Shown: positions 40,576 through 50,103, counted from the stretch's first letter. The stretch: 56,044 nucleotides of DNA from Hormoscilla sp. GUM202 (GCA_005518205.2 RFFC02000004.1:203347-259390); one strand, 5' to 3'. Translations and numbers: made by a program. The notes: generated by a model not told the origin, from the sequence alone.

Positions 40576-42141
40576 CTATACGGCCACCGCTTCTTTTCTG
40601 GCATTTTTTCCTTCCACAGGCAACCTTCTGAATCGTTGGGGAACTTGCAAGTTTTTCGAGTCGCCAACGCAAGATAGGCGGAACTGCCAATCAGAGACTT
40701 GCTCGTAGTTGAGGTGTTTGGTGTCAACGCTCGCAGTCCAAAAACCTGCAAAAAGGGCTGGATCCTCGAACCGCAGCAGACCGGATTTCCGAATTGTTTC
40801 GCCCTGTGGCGTGCCCAATATTGGCGAAATCACAAAGGGACTGATTTGAAATATCAGTGAAGGATTAATCGCTTTCACTTCGTCATAGATTTCCCAAAGC
40901 GCTTCCTCTAGCCGTAACATACTTTCATCATCATCATCGGGAAGCCCGATAATCATGTGATATACAATCATGGGGATACCAGCCTCCACGATTCTTCGCA
41001 CAATGCGTTTGTGTTGCTGCCAGGGAAGTAACTTGGAATATGCTTCTCGTCCAAACACGGGGCGTTCCGCAGGAAGACCGCCAGCCAGAGTTCCCTTTTC
41101 CCCATCCCAATGATAGAGAGCCTCGATCAGCTCTTCATCGGGGGTCAGATCCGTGCTGTCATAGTTGCGCCCCCGTCCCTTGGTCATCTTCCTCAGTTCC
41201 AGACCATTGGGCCAAAGAACGGTTAAATCCATTTCCCGCAAACCCTTCATAATTTCGAGAATTTCTTCTCGGCCTTCAGGGAAAATCGTCCGCCCCAGGA
41301 ATTGATCCGAGACGCTGACTATTGATTTGGCTCCCGCTTGGCGCTGTATTTCCAGCCATTCCAACATCCTTTTTGGGGACATTCGACGATACCCGGTGCC
41401 GTAGGTGGGGGTTTGGCAAAAGTCGCAGTGGCGATCGCAACCTATGTCTGGAAATATAGAACCGATGGGTTTTAAATGTTCGGGAAACGGATCCATCCAA
41501 TATTGCGTTCCCAGGCACTGTTTGGCAATTTCCAAGGTTGGTAAGGGCCATTCTTCTGGATGGAATGGAGGGTTATGTTTGCGATATTGAGTCCCGTCGG
41601 CTAAGACCACACCCGTGAGTGCTTCTTTGGGACCTTTGCCTAACAAATAATTAAATAGCGGCCAATTGGCCGCCCCTGATTTGTCCAGAACAACTACTGC
41701 CGCACCGTTGCCCAGATAAACTTGGGGATCGGCAAAGGGATCGGAGCCACCCACAACCACTGGCTTGCCTTTACTGGCCAGGTGCTTCAACAGCATCAAT
41801 GCTATTTCGCGGTATAAGGTGAAATTAACTGTAATGCACCAAACTGCACAGCTTTCGGGATCGACGCTCTCGATCCGAACGCCGACATAATTCTTAGTCA
41901 GTTCGATGCCCCTCCAAGTAATTCGTCCGTAATTTTCTTGGTAATTACCATCTCGGAGATTAATAAAATTAGTCTGAAATCCTCCGGCTTGGAGATGGGA
42001 TAGTAAAACTAGCTTGCTAACAATCGGTTCAAACTTGCGCAAGGAATAAAAGTCATTGCCATCTGGATCGGATAGCTTCAACTGAGGCAATTCTACTAGC
42101 CCAATAGTCTGGTTCGGCGTTGCAATTGTCATAAAATGCAC
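40576..42141 (-). CDS. B12-binding domain radical SAM protein
   Basis: The 521-aa protein has an N-terminal Rossmann-like region (residues 1-200; PVVVGGSDPFADPQVYLGNG) like cobalamin-binding domains, then the radical SAM cluster motif C235-x3-C239-x2-C242 (IGCDRHCDFCQTP), GAKSIVSVSDQFLGRTIF, and VYHMIIGLPDDDDESMLRLE. B12 radical SAM enzymes usually methylate carbon centres or rearrange rings; the substrate is unknown. The usual cobalamin DxHxxG motif is not evident, so B12 use is uncertain. An alternative start is the ATG three codons in. Upstream lies group II intron 3, which separates the gene from its likely promoter region only by about 60 bp. Confidence 0.75.
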   Translation of the reverse strand: MHFMTIATPNQTIGLVELPQLKLSDPDGNDFYSLRKFEPIVSKLVLLSHLQAGGFQTNFINLRDGNYQENYGRITWRGIELTKNYVGVRIESVDPESCAVWCITVNFTLYREIALMLLKHLASKGKPVVVGGSDPFADPQVYLGNGAAVVVLDKSGAANWPLFNYLLGKGPKEALTGVVLADGTQYRKHNPPFHPEEWPLPTLEIAKQCLGTQYWMDPFPEHLKPIGSIFPDIGCDRHCDFCQTPTYGTGYRRMSPKRMLEWLEIQRQAGAKSIVSVSDQFLGRTIFPEGREEILEIMKGLREMDLTVLWPNGLELRKMTKGRGRNYDSTDLTPDEELIEALYHWDGEKGTLAGGLPAERPVFGREAYSKLLPWQQHKRIVRRIVEAGIPMIVYHMIIGLPDDDDESMLRLEEALWEIYDEVKAINPSLIFQISPFVISPILGTPQGETIRKSGLLRFEDPALFAGFWTASVDTKHLNYEQVSDWQFRLSCVGDSKNLQVPQRFRRLPVEGKNARKEAVAV

Positions 42142-42202
42142 CCCTAATTAACGCTGTTTTTTATCTAAGGGACGTTCCACGAACTTTGGTCTGTTATGAT
42201 AA

Positions 42203-44660
42203 GTGCGAATCGTTTAGCGTCAAGGTCCAAAATGGAAAATGATGCGTCAAATGACTGTGTCACAAGCCTATTAACCGAGACCGCTAGCAGGACATCATTA
42301 GTCCTGACAACTTGCAGGGCTAACCGACCACCGGTGGTAACACTGGAAAGGACCGGTGAAACCCAGAGATGATGAAGGTGCAAGTCCTTCTCCCCAGGTG
42401 CAGGGGTAAAAGCATCACCCCTACGGTAGCGATGGCATCAATCCGTAAAGCGGGGTGAAAAGGCGTCAATGACTGGTAGCCTAAACCGGTCAACGTTGAG
42501 CAAGTGGCTATGAGGAGCATAAAGCGAAGTGTTGCAGCGTCGTCAACAGAAACCAGTGGAATAAGGCTTATACACTGGGCCCAAAAGGGCAAGGATAATG
42601 GTCGTTGGCAGATTTTTCACTGACCAACAAGCACTGACAATAAACCCGACGTATGGACACCTTCTAAGGTCACAAACAATCATCGGCAGGAACGAGATAA
42701 ACCAGTTGATGTACTCTCGATTAGGTCGATAGTCGAGTAGCCACCGAAGGCGCAACATCTGCAACACATTAGCAGGTCACAACTGGGAAAGATTGAGAGG
42801 AGAAGCATGCCTATCTGTAATGGATAGGATAAGCTGACGCCCTCACGGTTAACCAAAATGTGGAGGTTAGTAGAATTTCATATGTCACGGTGTACGTCCG
42901 AAAGGAAAGTATATGACTGGAATGCGGTCCCCTGGCGAAAGCTAAAAAAGAACGTATTCAAGATTCAAAAGCGTATCTACAGAGCGGCTCAACGTGGAAA
43001 CAAACAGCTAGTACGCAAGCTCCAAGGATTACTCACGAGGTCATGGTCCGCAAAGATGATTGCGGTGAGACAGGTAACCCAACAGAATCAGGGAAAGAAA
43101 ACGGCAGGAGTAGATGGCGTGGTTGCGCTAAAGCCCTCCGAAAGACAGCCACTGGTGAGGCAGCTAAGAATCAATGACGGAAAAAAGGTCAAACCGACCC
43201 GCAGGGTATGGATACCTAAACCCGGCAAAGATGAAAAAAGGCCATTAGGGATACCCACGATTTATGACAGAGCCCTACAAGGATTAGTCAAGATAGCATT
43301 AGAGCCCGAATGGGAAGCGGTGTTTGAGGCGAACTCCTACGGGTTCAGACCAGGTAGAGGATGCCACGATGCTATAGAAGCAATATTCAAAAGCATCAGT
43401 CAAAAACCCAAATGGGTATTGGATGCGGATATTGCAAAATGCTTCGATAAAATTGACCACAACACACTACTCGAAAAACTGAATAACTCCACACCAATAC
43501 GGAAGAAAATCCGTGAATGGCTAAAGGCCGGGGTGATGGACCGGCGCGAATACCAACCAACCTATGCAGGGACACCACAGGGTGGAGTAATATCCCCTCT
43601 GCTAGCAAATATAGCACTACATGGGATGGAAACAGAGGTAAGAAAAATCGTGCCCGGAAACGTAGTAAAGCAAAAAGAACTAGGAGTAGTGAGATACGCG
43701 GACGACTTTGTAATAATGCATAAAGACCGGAAGGTCATTGATGCGGCAAAAGAGGTCATCAGCAAGTGGTTAGGCAAAATAGGATTGGAACTGAGACCCG
43801 AAAAAACACGAATAGTCCACACACTTGAGGGGGATAAGCCAGGTTTTGATTTCCTTGGAATCAACATCCGCCAATACAAGGTAGGAAAATACCGAAGTGG
43901 AAAAACCGGGAAAGGATACAAAACCCTAATAAAGCCAAACGACAAATCCATAAAGGCCCACAAAGAAAAGTTGAAGACTGTGATAGACAATCATAAGGCT
44001 GCGCCACAGGCCGCACTGATAAGCAGACTGAACCCAATAATCCGGGGATGGTGCAACTATCACAGAACGGTGGTAAGCAAGGAGGTATTCGGAGAACTGG
44101 ATAACTACCTGTGGGATATAATATGGAAATGGGGCAAAAGAAGGCATCCAAATAAGGCGGACACATGGGTAGCGAAGAAATACTGGAAAGCTGAAGGCAG
44201 CCGACAGTGGAACTTCATGGATAAAACGGGGATAAAACTACTCCTACACTCCGATACGGAAGTCATACGACACGTAAAAGTGAAAGGAGCAGCCAGCCCG
44301 ATGGATGGAAATCTCGTGTACTGGAGCAAAAGATTACGCAAGAGCCCCCTAGTAAGCTCGAGAGTGATTAAGCTCATGAGCAAACAAAAAGGTAAATGCG
44401 AACACTGTGGAATGCTGTTTATAGAAGGAGACAAGTGGGAAGTTGACCACATCCTGCCGAAATCATTAGGCGGTAAGGACAGGTACGATAATCTACAACT
44501 GCTCCATGATTATTGCCATCATCAGAAAACGAGAATAGATGGCAGTACTGAGAGCCGCACCCGGAAACGGGATAGGAAGGCCGAGGAGCCGGATGAGGTG
44601 AAAATCTCACGTCCGGTTTTGAAGACGAGCAGGATTGGCGACAATCTTGCTTAGTTTAAT
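42203..44660 (+). mobile_element. Complete group II intron with RT gene (intron 3)
   Basis: The 5' end is GTGCGAATCG at 42203. The core has CTGGTAGCCTAAACCGGTCA and AATAAGGCTTATACACTGGG followed by CCCAAAAGGG. The RT gene fills domain IV. Domain V is at about 44585-44625 (GAGCCGGATGAGGTGAAAAT, CTCACGTCCGGTTTTGA). The 3' end near 44660 (TTAGTTTAAT) is approximate. It is about 2.46 kb and sits between the radical SAM gene and a gene-free stretch. It shares ribozyme core blocks with introns 1 and 2 and is the only visible source of maturase for them. Confidence 0.85.
42858..44654 (+). CDS. ltrA: Group II intron reverse transcriptase/maturase with HNH endonuclease
   Basis: The 598-aa protein (ATG 42858; ATG 42882 is an alternative) has RT domains 0-7 (KTAGVDGVVALKPSERQPL, RRVWIPKPGKDEKRPLGIPT, SYGFRPGRGCHDAIEAIF, TPQGGVISPLLANIALHGME), the catalytic VVRYADDFVIMHK, a maturase X domain (LNPIIRGWCNYHRTVVSKEV) and a C-terminal zinc/HNH domain (CEHCGMLFIEGDKWEVDHIL, NLQLLHDYCHHQKT). 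It would help the intron splice and retrohome. All key residues are present. The reading frame extends into domain V, as in other cyanobacterial elements. The symbol is generic for this family. Confidence 0.93.
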   Translation: MWRLVEFHMSRCTSERKVYDWNAVPWRKLKKNVFKIQKRIYRAAQRGNKQLVRKLQGLLTRSWSAKMIAVRQVTQQNQGKKTAGVDGVVALKPSERQPLVRQLRINDGKKVKPTRRVWIPKPGKDEKRPLGIPTIYDRALQGLVKIALEPEWEAVFEANSYGFRPGRGCHDAIEAIFKSISQKPKWVLDADIAKCFDKIDHNTLLEKLNNSTPIRKKIREWLKAGVMDRREYQPTYAGTPQGGVISPLLANIALHGMETEVRKIVPGNVVKQKELGVVRYADDFVIMHKDRKVIDAAKEVISKWLGKIGLELRPEKTRIVHTLEGDKPGFDFLGINIRQYKVGKYRSGKTGKGYKTLIKPNDKSIKAHKEKLKTVIDNHKAAPQAALISRLNPIIRGWCNYHRTVVSKEVFGELDNYLWDIIWKWGKRRHPNKADTWVAKKYWKAEGSRQWNFMDKTGIKLLLHSDTEVIRHVKVKGAASPMDGNLVYWSKRLRKSPLVSSRVIKLMSKQKGKCEHCGMLFIEGDKWEVDHILPKSLGGKDRYDNLQLLHDYCHHQKTRIDGSTESRTRKRDRKAEEPDEVKISRPVLKTSRIGDNLA

Positions 44661-45359
44661 TAGCTGTCCGGGACCCAAATCACCAACGCGAGCTGCAGAT
44701 CGTGTTTTGGTCAGAACTGTCTGCAAATTGAACCGCCATACATTACCGGTAGCGTCTGATGGGCACTGCCCACGGTCGGCGACGCCTGAATAGGGCAGTC
44801 CTTATTACCGGCGATAGAGAGCAAACCCGCTATAGCATTTTCATATAATAAACTGCACTTTTTCCAGAATCTGGGCGCTAGAGGAAGCTGAAAACCTTAC
44901 TGTGCAATCAATCTAGCTTTTTGGGGGGGGCGATCGCCTAGCCAGCAAATTAACAATTTCTTAATATTTGCGCTATATGCTAAAAAGGATTCTGGCTTCA
45001 TCTTACGAACGGGTGAATCCGGATGGTTTATCTCTAACGGCCCAAATTCGTCAGCATAAGGAGTATAATGAATTGCCAATAGTGCGGCAGATCGTCTCTC
45101 GCATCAGATTCCGATAAACGTCGGGGTGCGGAAGCAGGGGCCAACGCCTACATTCCGCACCTGGACTTTTAGTCAAGAAGAACTTGTCGAGACGCAAGAG
45201 GGAGGTTGGTAGCCGTCCTTTCCACGGTAGGTGGGCAATGCCCGCCCTACAATTATAGGAATTCGGCAAGTTAGGGTGCAGCGGAAATGTCTTTGTCTTT
45301 AAGACGAAAGCCAAGAAAAAAAACTGTTAGTGTGCCACGCCAAAAGAAAGTAAAGAAAA
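44661..45359. other. Gene-free stretch with hairpins and a receiver-domain relic
   Basis: Apart from the receiver relic (45016-45210), it has a GGGCACTGCCCA hairpin (44761), a TAGGTGGGCAATGCCCGCCC hairpin (45228) of the GTAGGGTGGGC family, and poly-G/poly-A tracts (44921, 45318). No gene is seen. Confidence 0.5.
45016..45210 (+). pseudogene. Relic of a receiver-domain C-terminus
   Basis: The DNA matches 39895-40092 (end of the cheA receiver) over about 195 bp, for example CAGCATAAGGAGTATAATGA and GCCAACGCCTACATTCCG, but has several indels (GTGCGGCAGATCG in place of GTGCTCGTCACG; TTCCGCACCTGG in place of TTCCGAAAGGG). It is a third trace of the duplicated chemotaxis locus. It encodes nothing usable. 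Confidence 0.8.
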
Positions 45360-46732
45360 TTGTTCAGTTCTTTTAAAAAATTAGTAACTAAGCAGTCCTC
45401 AAAACCTCGTTTCAGTGCGCCAACTTTCCAAATCAAGAGGCTGATTTCAATAGCTTTTGACTACAAGGCTAGCGATATTCATTTTGAACCAAAATCTGAT
45501 GGCTTAAAAGTGAGATTCCGAATAGATGGGATTCTGCGCGATATTCAGACCTTGCCTTTGGAGATTAGCAGACCAATTATTGTCGCGCTAAAAGTCATGT
45601 CTAACATCGATATTGCCGAGTCAAGGAAACCGCAAGATGGTCGAATTGGCGAGGAGTATTATAATAGCAATAGTTATAAAGCGGGACTGTTAAAAAAGAT
45701 AGACATGAGAGTGAGTACCTTGCCTTGCTTGGGAGGGGAAAAGGCGGTAATTAGGTTGCTTCCTAAGGATAACCCTTTTTCTAAGCTGGAGTTTCTAGGA
45801 TTTTCTGAGAATGCCCTAGCCCGATACAAAAACTGGATTAGTCAAACTCAAGGTTTAATTATTCTTACAGGTCCAACGGGTTCGGGTAAAACAAGCACAT
45901 TAAATACCACCTTAAGACGCGATGTGCAACTTTCTACGGAAGAATAACGGTTTGGTGGTCTTTGGCTGAAAATGTTGTTCTCAAAACTCCCTAAATCTCG
46001 TTGGTTGGAAAAAGTTGCACACGGCGTACCTTAAGATATTTGGGAACTCCTGATGTGAATATTGTCACGGTGGAAGACCCGATCGAATATGCTTCTGAGT
46101 GGATGACTCAAACCCAAGTGAATCACCGTTTAGGGGTGACTTTCGCTGACGGACTGAGGGCAATTTTGCGGCAAGACCCCGATATAATTATGGTGGGGGA
46201 AGTCCGGGACAGCGACACAGCTAATACTGTTTTGCAAGCGGCTTTGACCGGTCACTTAGTTTTTACTACCGTGCATACTCGGGATGCTTTTTCTGTGATT
46301 CCTCGCTTGCAGGATTTTGGGGTAGATATGACTTTAGTCAGCGAGTTGCTTTTGGGAGTTGTCGTCCAGAGACTCGTGCGCCGGGTTTGCCATTATTGTT
46401 CTCAACCCTATTCCCCTACTGACGATGATTTAAGGTTGATTGGTCTCACCAGACAAGAGGTCAATTCTCATGGCTGGAGACGGGGTCCAGGTTGCCATTA
46501 TTGCTTTAATTCTGGCTATCTGGGACGAGAGGCGATCGTCGAGTTACTGAATCTCGACAAGACAGCGATGCAAATGATTCGTAAGAACAAGCTTGATGAA
46601 TTGCCAGATTATCTCAGTCAATTCCATTCCTACTCTTTCCGGGTAGCTGCGATTGAGAAATTGAGTAGAGGCATAACAACTTTGGAAGAACTGATGCGAG
46701 TTTTGCCTCACAATGCCTTATTCCACGAATAA
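45360..46732 (+). pseudogene. PilB/GspE-type secretion ATPase interrupted by a MITE
   Basis: The first part (TTG 45360 to TAA 45947) has KASDIHFEPKSDGLKVRFRI, QDGRIGEEYY, and the Walker A LTGPTGSGKTSTLN. The second part (to 46732) resumes as LRYLGTPDVNIVTVEDPIEY with VTFADGLRAILRQDPDIIMV, GEVRDSDTANTVLQAALTGH, and a zinc motif (CHYC...CHYCFNSGYLGREA). Removing 111 bp plus one copy of an 8-bp duplication joins TSTLNTTL to RYLGTPDV in frame, so the gene was intact before insertion. The usual large N-terminal domain of PilB/GspE is missing; the protein would be about 415 aa. The intact enzyme would power type IV pilus or type II secretion assembly. Confidence 0.9.
45917..46027. mobile_element. 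111-bp MITE with 8-bp target duplication
   Basis: The ends are ACGCGATGTGCAACTTTCT and, reverse-complemented, ACGCCGTGTGCAACTTTTT: 19-bp imperfect terminal inverted repeats. The flanks are identical 8-mers, ACCTTAAG at 45909-45916 and 46028-46035. There is no coding capacity. It is inserted within the ATPase gene four codons after the Walker A segment. It must have been moved in trans by a transposase producing 8-bp duplications, not identified in this window. Confidence 0.9.
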
Positions 46733-47140
46733 CTTTTGCGCTCAATATCTTGCCGTCCGGAGCGATCGGTTAAGTTGTTAACCTATACTATAAGCTGTCG
46801 CGCATCTAAACTGCATATTCCAGCTGAGGATAACTCCGCCCTGATGTCTTGAGCTATTCTATACTAATCCTTTGGACATAGCCATGGAAAGATGGGCGTG
46901 ACCCCTCACTGGGCGAGCCAGGGAAAAGGGATCCTATATCTGGAAGCCTTTGGCAGTAAGGGTTCTAGAACTCGATCGGTGTTTATACTCTCAAAGCTGA
47001 AACCGCAAGCCCAGTAAGCGTTTCAAAAATTTTATGCCCTCGCCCTAGAGATACTCCTCCTTGGGGTGCCCCACGTTGCAGGGATGGAAACAAAGCATTT
47101 ATACTTACACTAGACAACAGAACAGCCTGAGTAATGAACG
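46733..47140. other. Gene-free stretch upstream of cheB
   Basis: No gene is seen. A single GTTGCAGGGATGGAAAC at 47075 looks like a CRISPR repeat tail, but it occurs only once. TATACTATAAGC at 46783 could be a -10 region. Confidence 0.4.
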
Positions 47141-48223
47141 ATGGGTCAAAAGATTATCAAAGTATTGATCGTTGAGGACTCACCAATAGTAACGCTCATC
47201 CTGAAACGGATACTGGCTTCATCGCCGGAGATCGAGGTGGTAGGGACGGCGGGAAACGGCCTAGAGGCATTGGAACTGATGCCAAAAGTGCAGCCTGACG
47301 TGATTTGTACGGACCTGCACATGTCCAGAATGAATGGATTAGAATTGACCCAGACAGTGATGGCGACCGATCCCAAACCCATTCTAGTGATTAGCGCTTC
47401 GGTGCAGGAAGAGAATCAGGAAAATGTGTTTAAGCTGCTAGAAGCGGGGGCGGTGGATATTTTTCCTAAACCAGCAGCAGGTTTGAAGTCGGATTACGAT
47501 CGGGCGGCCCGGGAGTTGATCGGTAAGATAAAGATCCTGTCAGGAGTGTCAGTTTTCACCCATCGCCATCCCAAAACAAACCAGAAAAAAAATCAACGGC
47601 CCCTACAGAACGATCGTCTCCAACGGGGAGGGCCCAGCCATGACCACAGAAAATCATATAAGATAATAGCGATCGGGGCATCGACAGGAGGTCCGCAAGC
47701 ATTATATAATATATGCAGCCAATTACCAGCTTCTTTGCCAGTACCCGTGATTTGCGTCCAGCACATCAGTGAGGGTTTTTTGCAGGGATTAGTAGATTGG
47801 TTGGCCAGTAAGTGTCAGTTGCCTTTCCGTATTGCCTTAGCTGGAGAGTTACCCAAACCAGGAACGATTTATTTCCCACCAGAAAGGTCTCATTTATTGT
47901 TGAATGAGCAAGGAAAATTTGTCTATTCTCATGCCCCGGCAGAGGGAGGACATCGGCCTTCTGTAACGGTAATGATGAAGTCAGTGGCCCAGTATTATGG
48001 TAAAAGAACTGTGGGAGTGTTGCTGACGGGAATGGGTAGAGATGGGGCAGAGGGAATGCAGGCGATCGCCCGTGCAGGAGGTTTCACCATTGCCCAGGAC
48101 GAAGAGACCTGCGTGGTGTTTGGCATGCCCAAGGAGGCGATCGCCCTGGATGCGGTCCAGAAGATTCTGCCCATTAGCGCGATCGCGCCTCTGCTATCGA
48201 GATTAATTATTAATTGTTCGTAG
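47141..48223 (+). CDS. cheB: Chemotaxis response regulator methylesterase CheB
   Basis: CheB removes methyl groups from chemoreceptor glutamates (and deamidates glutamine) to reset signalling after CheA phosphorylation. Residues 1-120 are a receiver (VLIVEDSPIVTLILKRILAS, DVICTDLHMSRMNGLELTQ with the phospho-Asp). A linker follows. The esterase domain has the catalytic Ser in AIGASTGGPQAL, His in CVQHISEGFLQGL, and Asp in LLTGMGRDGAEGM. All are present at full length (360 aa). The stop codon TAG lies within the first GTTCGTAG unit of the repeat array that follows. In cyanobacteria such proteins act in phototaxis. A partial duplicate is at 38505. Confidence 0.95.
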   Translation: MGQKIIKVLIVEDSPIVTLILKRILASSPEIEVVGTAGNGLEALELMPKVQPDVICTDLHMSRMNGLELTQTVMATDPKPILVISASVQEENQENVFKLLEAGAVDIFPKPAAGLKSDYDRAARELIGKIKILSGVSVFTHRHPKTNQKKNQRPLQNDRLQRGGPSHDHRKSYKIIAIGASTGGPQALYNICSQLPASLPVPVICVQHISEGFLQGLVDWLASKCQLPFRIALAGELPKPGTIYFPPERSHLLLNEQGKFVYSHAPAEGGHRPSVTVMMKSVAQYYGKRTVGVLLTGMGRDGAEGMQAIARAGGFTIAQDEETCVVFGMPKEAIALDAVQKILPISAIAPLLSRLIINCS

Positions 48224-48319
48224 TAATCACTAAAGTGATTTGTTCGTAGTAATCACTAAAGTGATTTGTTCGTAGTAATCACTAAAGTGATTTGTTCGTA
48301 GTAATCACTAAAGTGATTA
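48216..48319. repeat. Four-copy palindrome array, AATCACTAAAGTGATT type
   Basis: Four tandem 26-base units, GTTCGTAGTAATCACTAAAG plus TGATTT, lie between cheB and Uma2 copy 2. The first GTTCGTAG gives the cheB stop codon. The position is the same as the array at 38847, but the arms are T-CACT/AGTG-A instead of G-CACT/AGTG-C and the centre is AA instead of TT. Confidence 0.95.
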
Positions 48320-48347
48320 TATTGAATGATTGTGGAGGTCAAATAAA

Positions 48348-48911
48348 ATGGTACAGACATTATCAAAACCATTGACATTAGAAGAGTTTCTGAAGCTACC
48401 AGAAACCAAACCCGCTAGCGAGTATATTGATGGTAAAATCATTCAGAAGCCCATGCCCCAAGGACAACATAGCACAATTCAAGGTGAACTGGTTACGACT
48501 ATCAACGCCGTGGTCAAGTCTCAGCGAATAGCACGCGCTTTTCCAGAACTGCGGTGTACGTTTGGTGGGCGATCGACAGTCCCAGACGTATCGGTGTTTG
48601 CTTGGCAGAGAATTCCGCGCGATAAAAATGGGAAAATTGCCAATGTTTTTCAGGCGCATCCTGATTGGACAATTGAGATATTGTCGCCCGAACAAAGTCA
48701 AACAAAAGTGACCAAAAATATTCGGCACTGTCTGAAATATGGAACGAAAATGGGTTGGTTAATCGATCCAGGAGAGGAAACAGTTTTAGTCTATATTCCC
48801 AAACAAGAGATGGAAATGTATGATGAACCAGGAGATCGACTTCCCGTGCCATCATTTGCCAGTGAATACATGCTGACAGTGGACGATTTGTTTGCTTGGC
48901 TATTAGAATAA
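48348..48911 (+). CDS. Uma2 family putative endonuclease, copy 2
   Basis: ATG 48348 lies after a GGAGG RBS. The 187-aa protein begins MVQTLSKPLTLEEFLKLPET and has the Uma2 layout: GKIIQKPMPQGQHSTIQGEL, CTFGGRSTVPDVSVFAW and DWTIEILSPEQSQTKVTKNI, with the D...ExL acids of the PD-(D/E)XK fold, ending VDDLFAWLLE. DNA is identical to copy 1 for about 550 bp, including synonymous sites. It is the complete version. Role unknown; proteins of this family are often linked with mobile or repeat-rich DNA in cyanobacteria. Confidence 0.9.
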   Translation: MVQTLSKPLTLEEFLKLPETKPASEYIDGKIIQKPMPQGQHSTIQGELVTTINAVVKSQRIARAFPELRCTFGGRSTVPDVSVFAWQRIPRDKNGKIANVFQAHPDWTIEILSPEQSQTKVTKNIRHCLKYGTKMGWLIDPGEETVLVYIPKQEMEMYDEPGDRLPVPSFASEYMLTVDDLFAWLLE

Positions 48912-49121
48912 AGGTTGGTAGTCAGCACTTTAGGGAACTGCCAAAAATAAATTATAGCTAGTCTAAATCATTTGTGTAAATTTTCGGGAGGGTGCGAACG
49001 CGGTTGAAACCCTTGTCTGGTAAGGATTTCATTGAACCCCACCTAGTTGCACAACTCCTGCAAGGCTTGCTATATCCAATTTAAGGATAGGATTGCTATA
49101 GCTGTAAGAAGTTGATATTTG

Positions 49122-49901
49122 GTGAAATCTCTTTCAACACCTGCTGAAGTTCGATCGCTGGCTCGTTCGGGGGAATTGAGCGATCCCACACCAGGTTTGG
49201 CTGCCGGATATGTCCAGGCCAATTTGGTCGTTTTACCCAAGTCCCTGGCATTTGACTTCCTGCTGTTCTGCCAGCGCAACCCCAAACCCTGCCCTGTGCT
49301 GGATGTCACCGATGTCGGCAACCCCGAACCGCGTCTCGTGGCCCCGGGAGCAGATTTGAGAACTGACCTGCCGCGCTATCGCGTCTTCCAACAGGGAGAA
49401 CTGATTGAGGAGACGACAGATATTCGCCAATTCTGGCGCGACGATCTGGTGGCCTTTTTAATTGGCTGTTCCTTTACCTTCGAGGCGGCCATGGTGAAAG
49501 CAGGGTTACCAGTCAGACACCTTGAGGAAGGCAATAATGTGCCGATGTATCGCACTACGATTCCCTGTGTCTCTGCTGGATGCTTCGCGGGACCGCTAGT
49601 GGTCTCCATGCGTCCGTTATCGCCAGAGCAAGCGATCCGGGCGGTCCAACTGACAACGCCCTATACCAAAGCCCATGGTGCCCCCGTGCATCTTGGGGAT
49701 CCAGCCGCTATTGGCATCAACCAACTAGATACTCCTGATTTTGGCGATGCGGTTACCCTGCGCAATGGAGAAATCCCCGTGTTTTGGGCCTGTGGTGTGA
49801 CCCCGCAAGCTGCCATCGGACAATCCAGGGCAGAACTGGCAATTACCCATGCCCCAGGCCATATGTTCATCACCGATCTCAAAGAGGATGCTATATTGTG
49901 A
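49122..49901 (+). CDS. Putative hydro-lyase / D-glutamate cyclase-like (DUF1445) protein
   Basis: The 259-aa protein matches the DUF1445/YcsI family: [60 protein letters not shown], and [20 protein letters not shown] with [13 protein letters not shown] near the end. Members have been described as D-glutamate cyclases or putative hydro-lyases; the substrate here is unknown. The start is taken as GTG 49122 (TTG 49119 is adjacent), giving [20 protein letters not shown]; no clear RBS. It stands alone between repeats. Confidence 0.85.
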   Translation: MKSLSTPAEVRSLARSGELSDPTPGLAAGYVQANLVVLPKSLAFDFLLFCQRNPKPCPVLDVTDVGNPEPRLVAPGADLRTDLPRYRVFQQGELIEETTDIRQFWRDDLVAFLIGCSFTFEAAMVKAGLPVRHLEEGNNVPMYRTTIPCVSAGCFAGPLVVSMRPLSPEQAIRAVQLTTPYTKAHGAPVHLGDPAAIGINQLDTPDFGDAVTLRNGEIPVFWACGVTPQAAIGQSRAELAITHAPGHMFITDLKEDAIL

Positions 49902-50021
49902 GGTGGGTTATCAGGTGTCAGGTTAAGGGAAGTTTATTGGTTCTTTGCGATCGCTCTTGCTGTGCGCTCATCTTAGTTGATATTCCTACCCAACCACTCG
50001 CCGGGTTTGGGGCGATCGCGA

Positions 50022-50098
50022 CCAGACGAGAAACTGGGTTTCTCAGACAATTTTACATCCGTGCGTGAGATCTGGTCAAAGAAACCCGGTTTCTGGCA
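50022..50098. repeat. GAAACCCGGTTTC-family hairpin pair
   Basis: GAGAAACTGGGTTTCTC (50028-50044) and AAAGAAACCCGGTTTCTGGC (about 50080-50098) are short palindromes also able to pair with each other. The same word family recurs at 9188, 10231/10276, 30353, 50861/50904 and 55696/55718. Confidence 0.7.
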
Positions 50099-50103
50099 TG
50101 GGG

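Noticed and set aside
42858-42881. First eight codons of the intron RT
   Set aside because: Not rejected as a start, but the ATG at 42882 is equally plausible; I kept the longer frame because it follows a GGAGGTTAG-like RBS region less clearly than I would wish.
44897-45314. Minus-strand frames over the receiver relic
   Set aside because: They are antisense to sequence homologous to the cheA receiver and have no family match.
47075-47091. GTTGCAGGGATGGAAAC resembling a CRISPR repeat end
   Set aside because: It occurs once, with no spacer-repeat periodicity and no cas genes nearby.
38847-48319. Short tandem arrays that could be taken for CRISPR arrays
   Set aside because: Units are directly adjacent with no variable spacers; they are palindromic tandem repeats.
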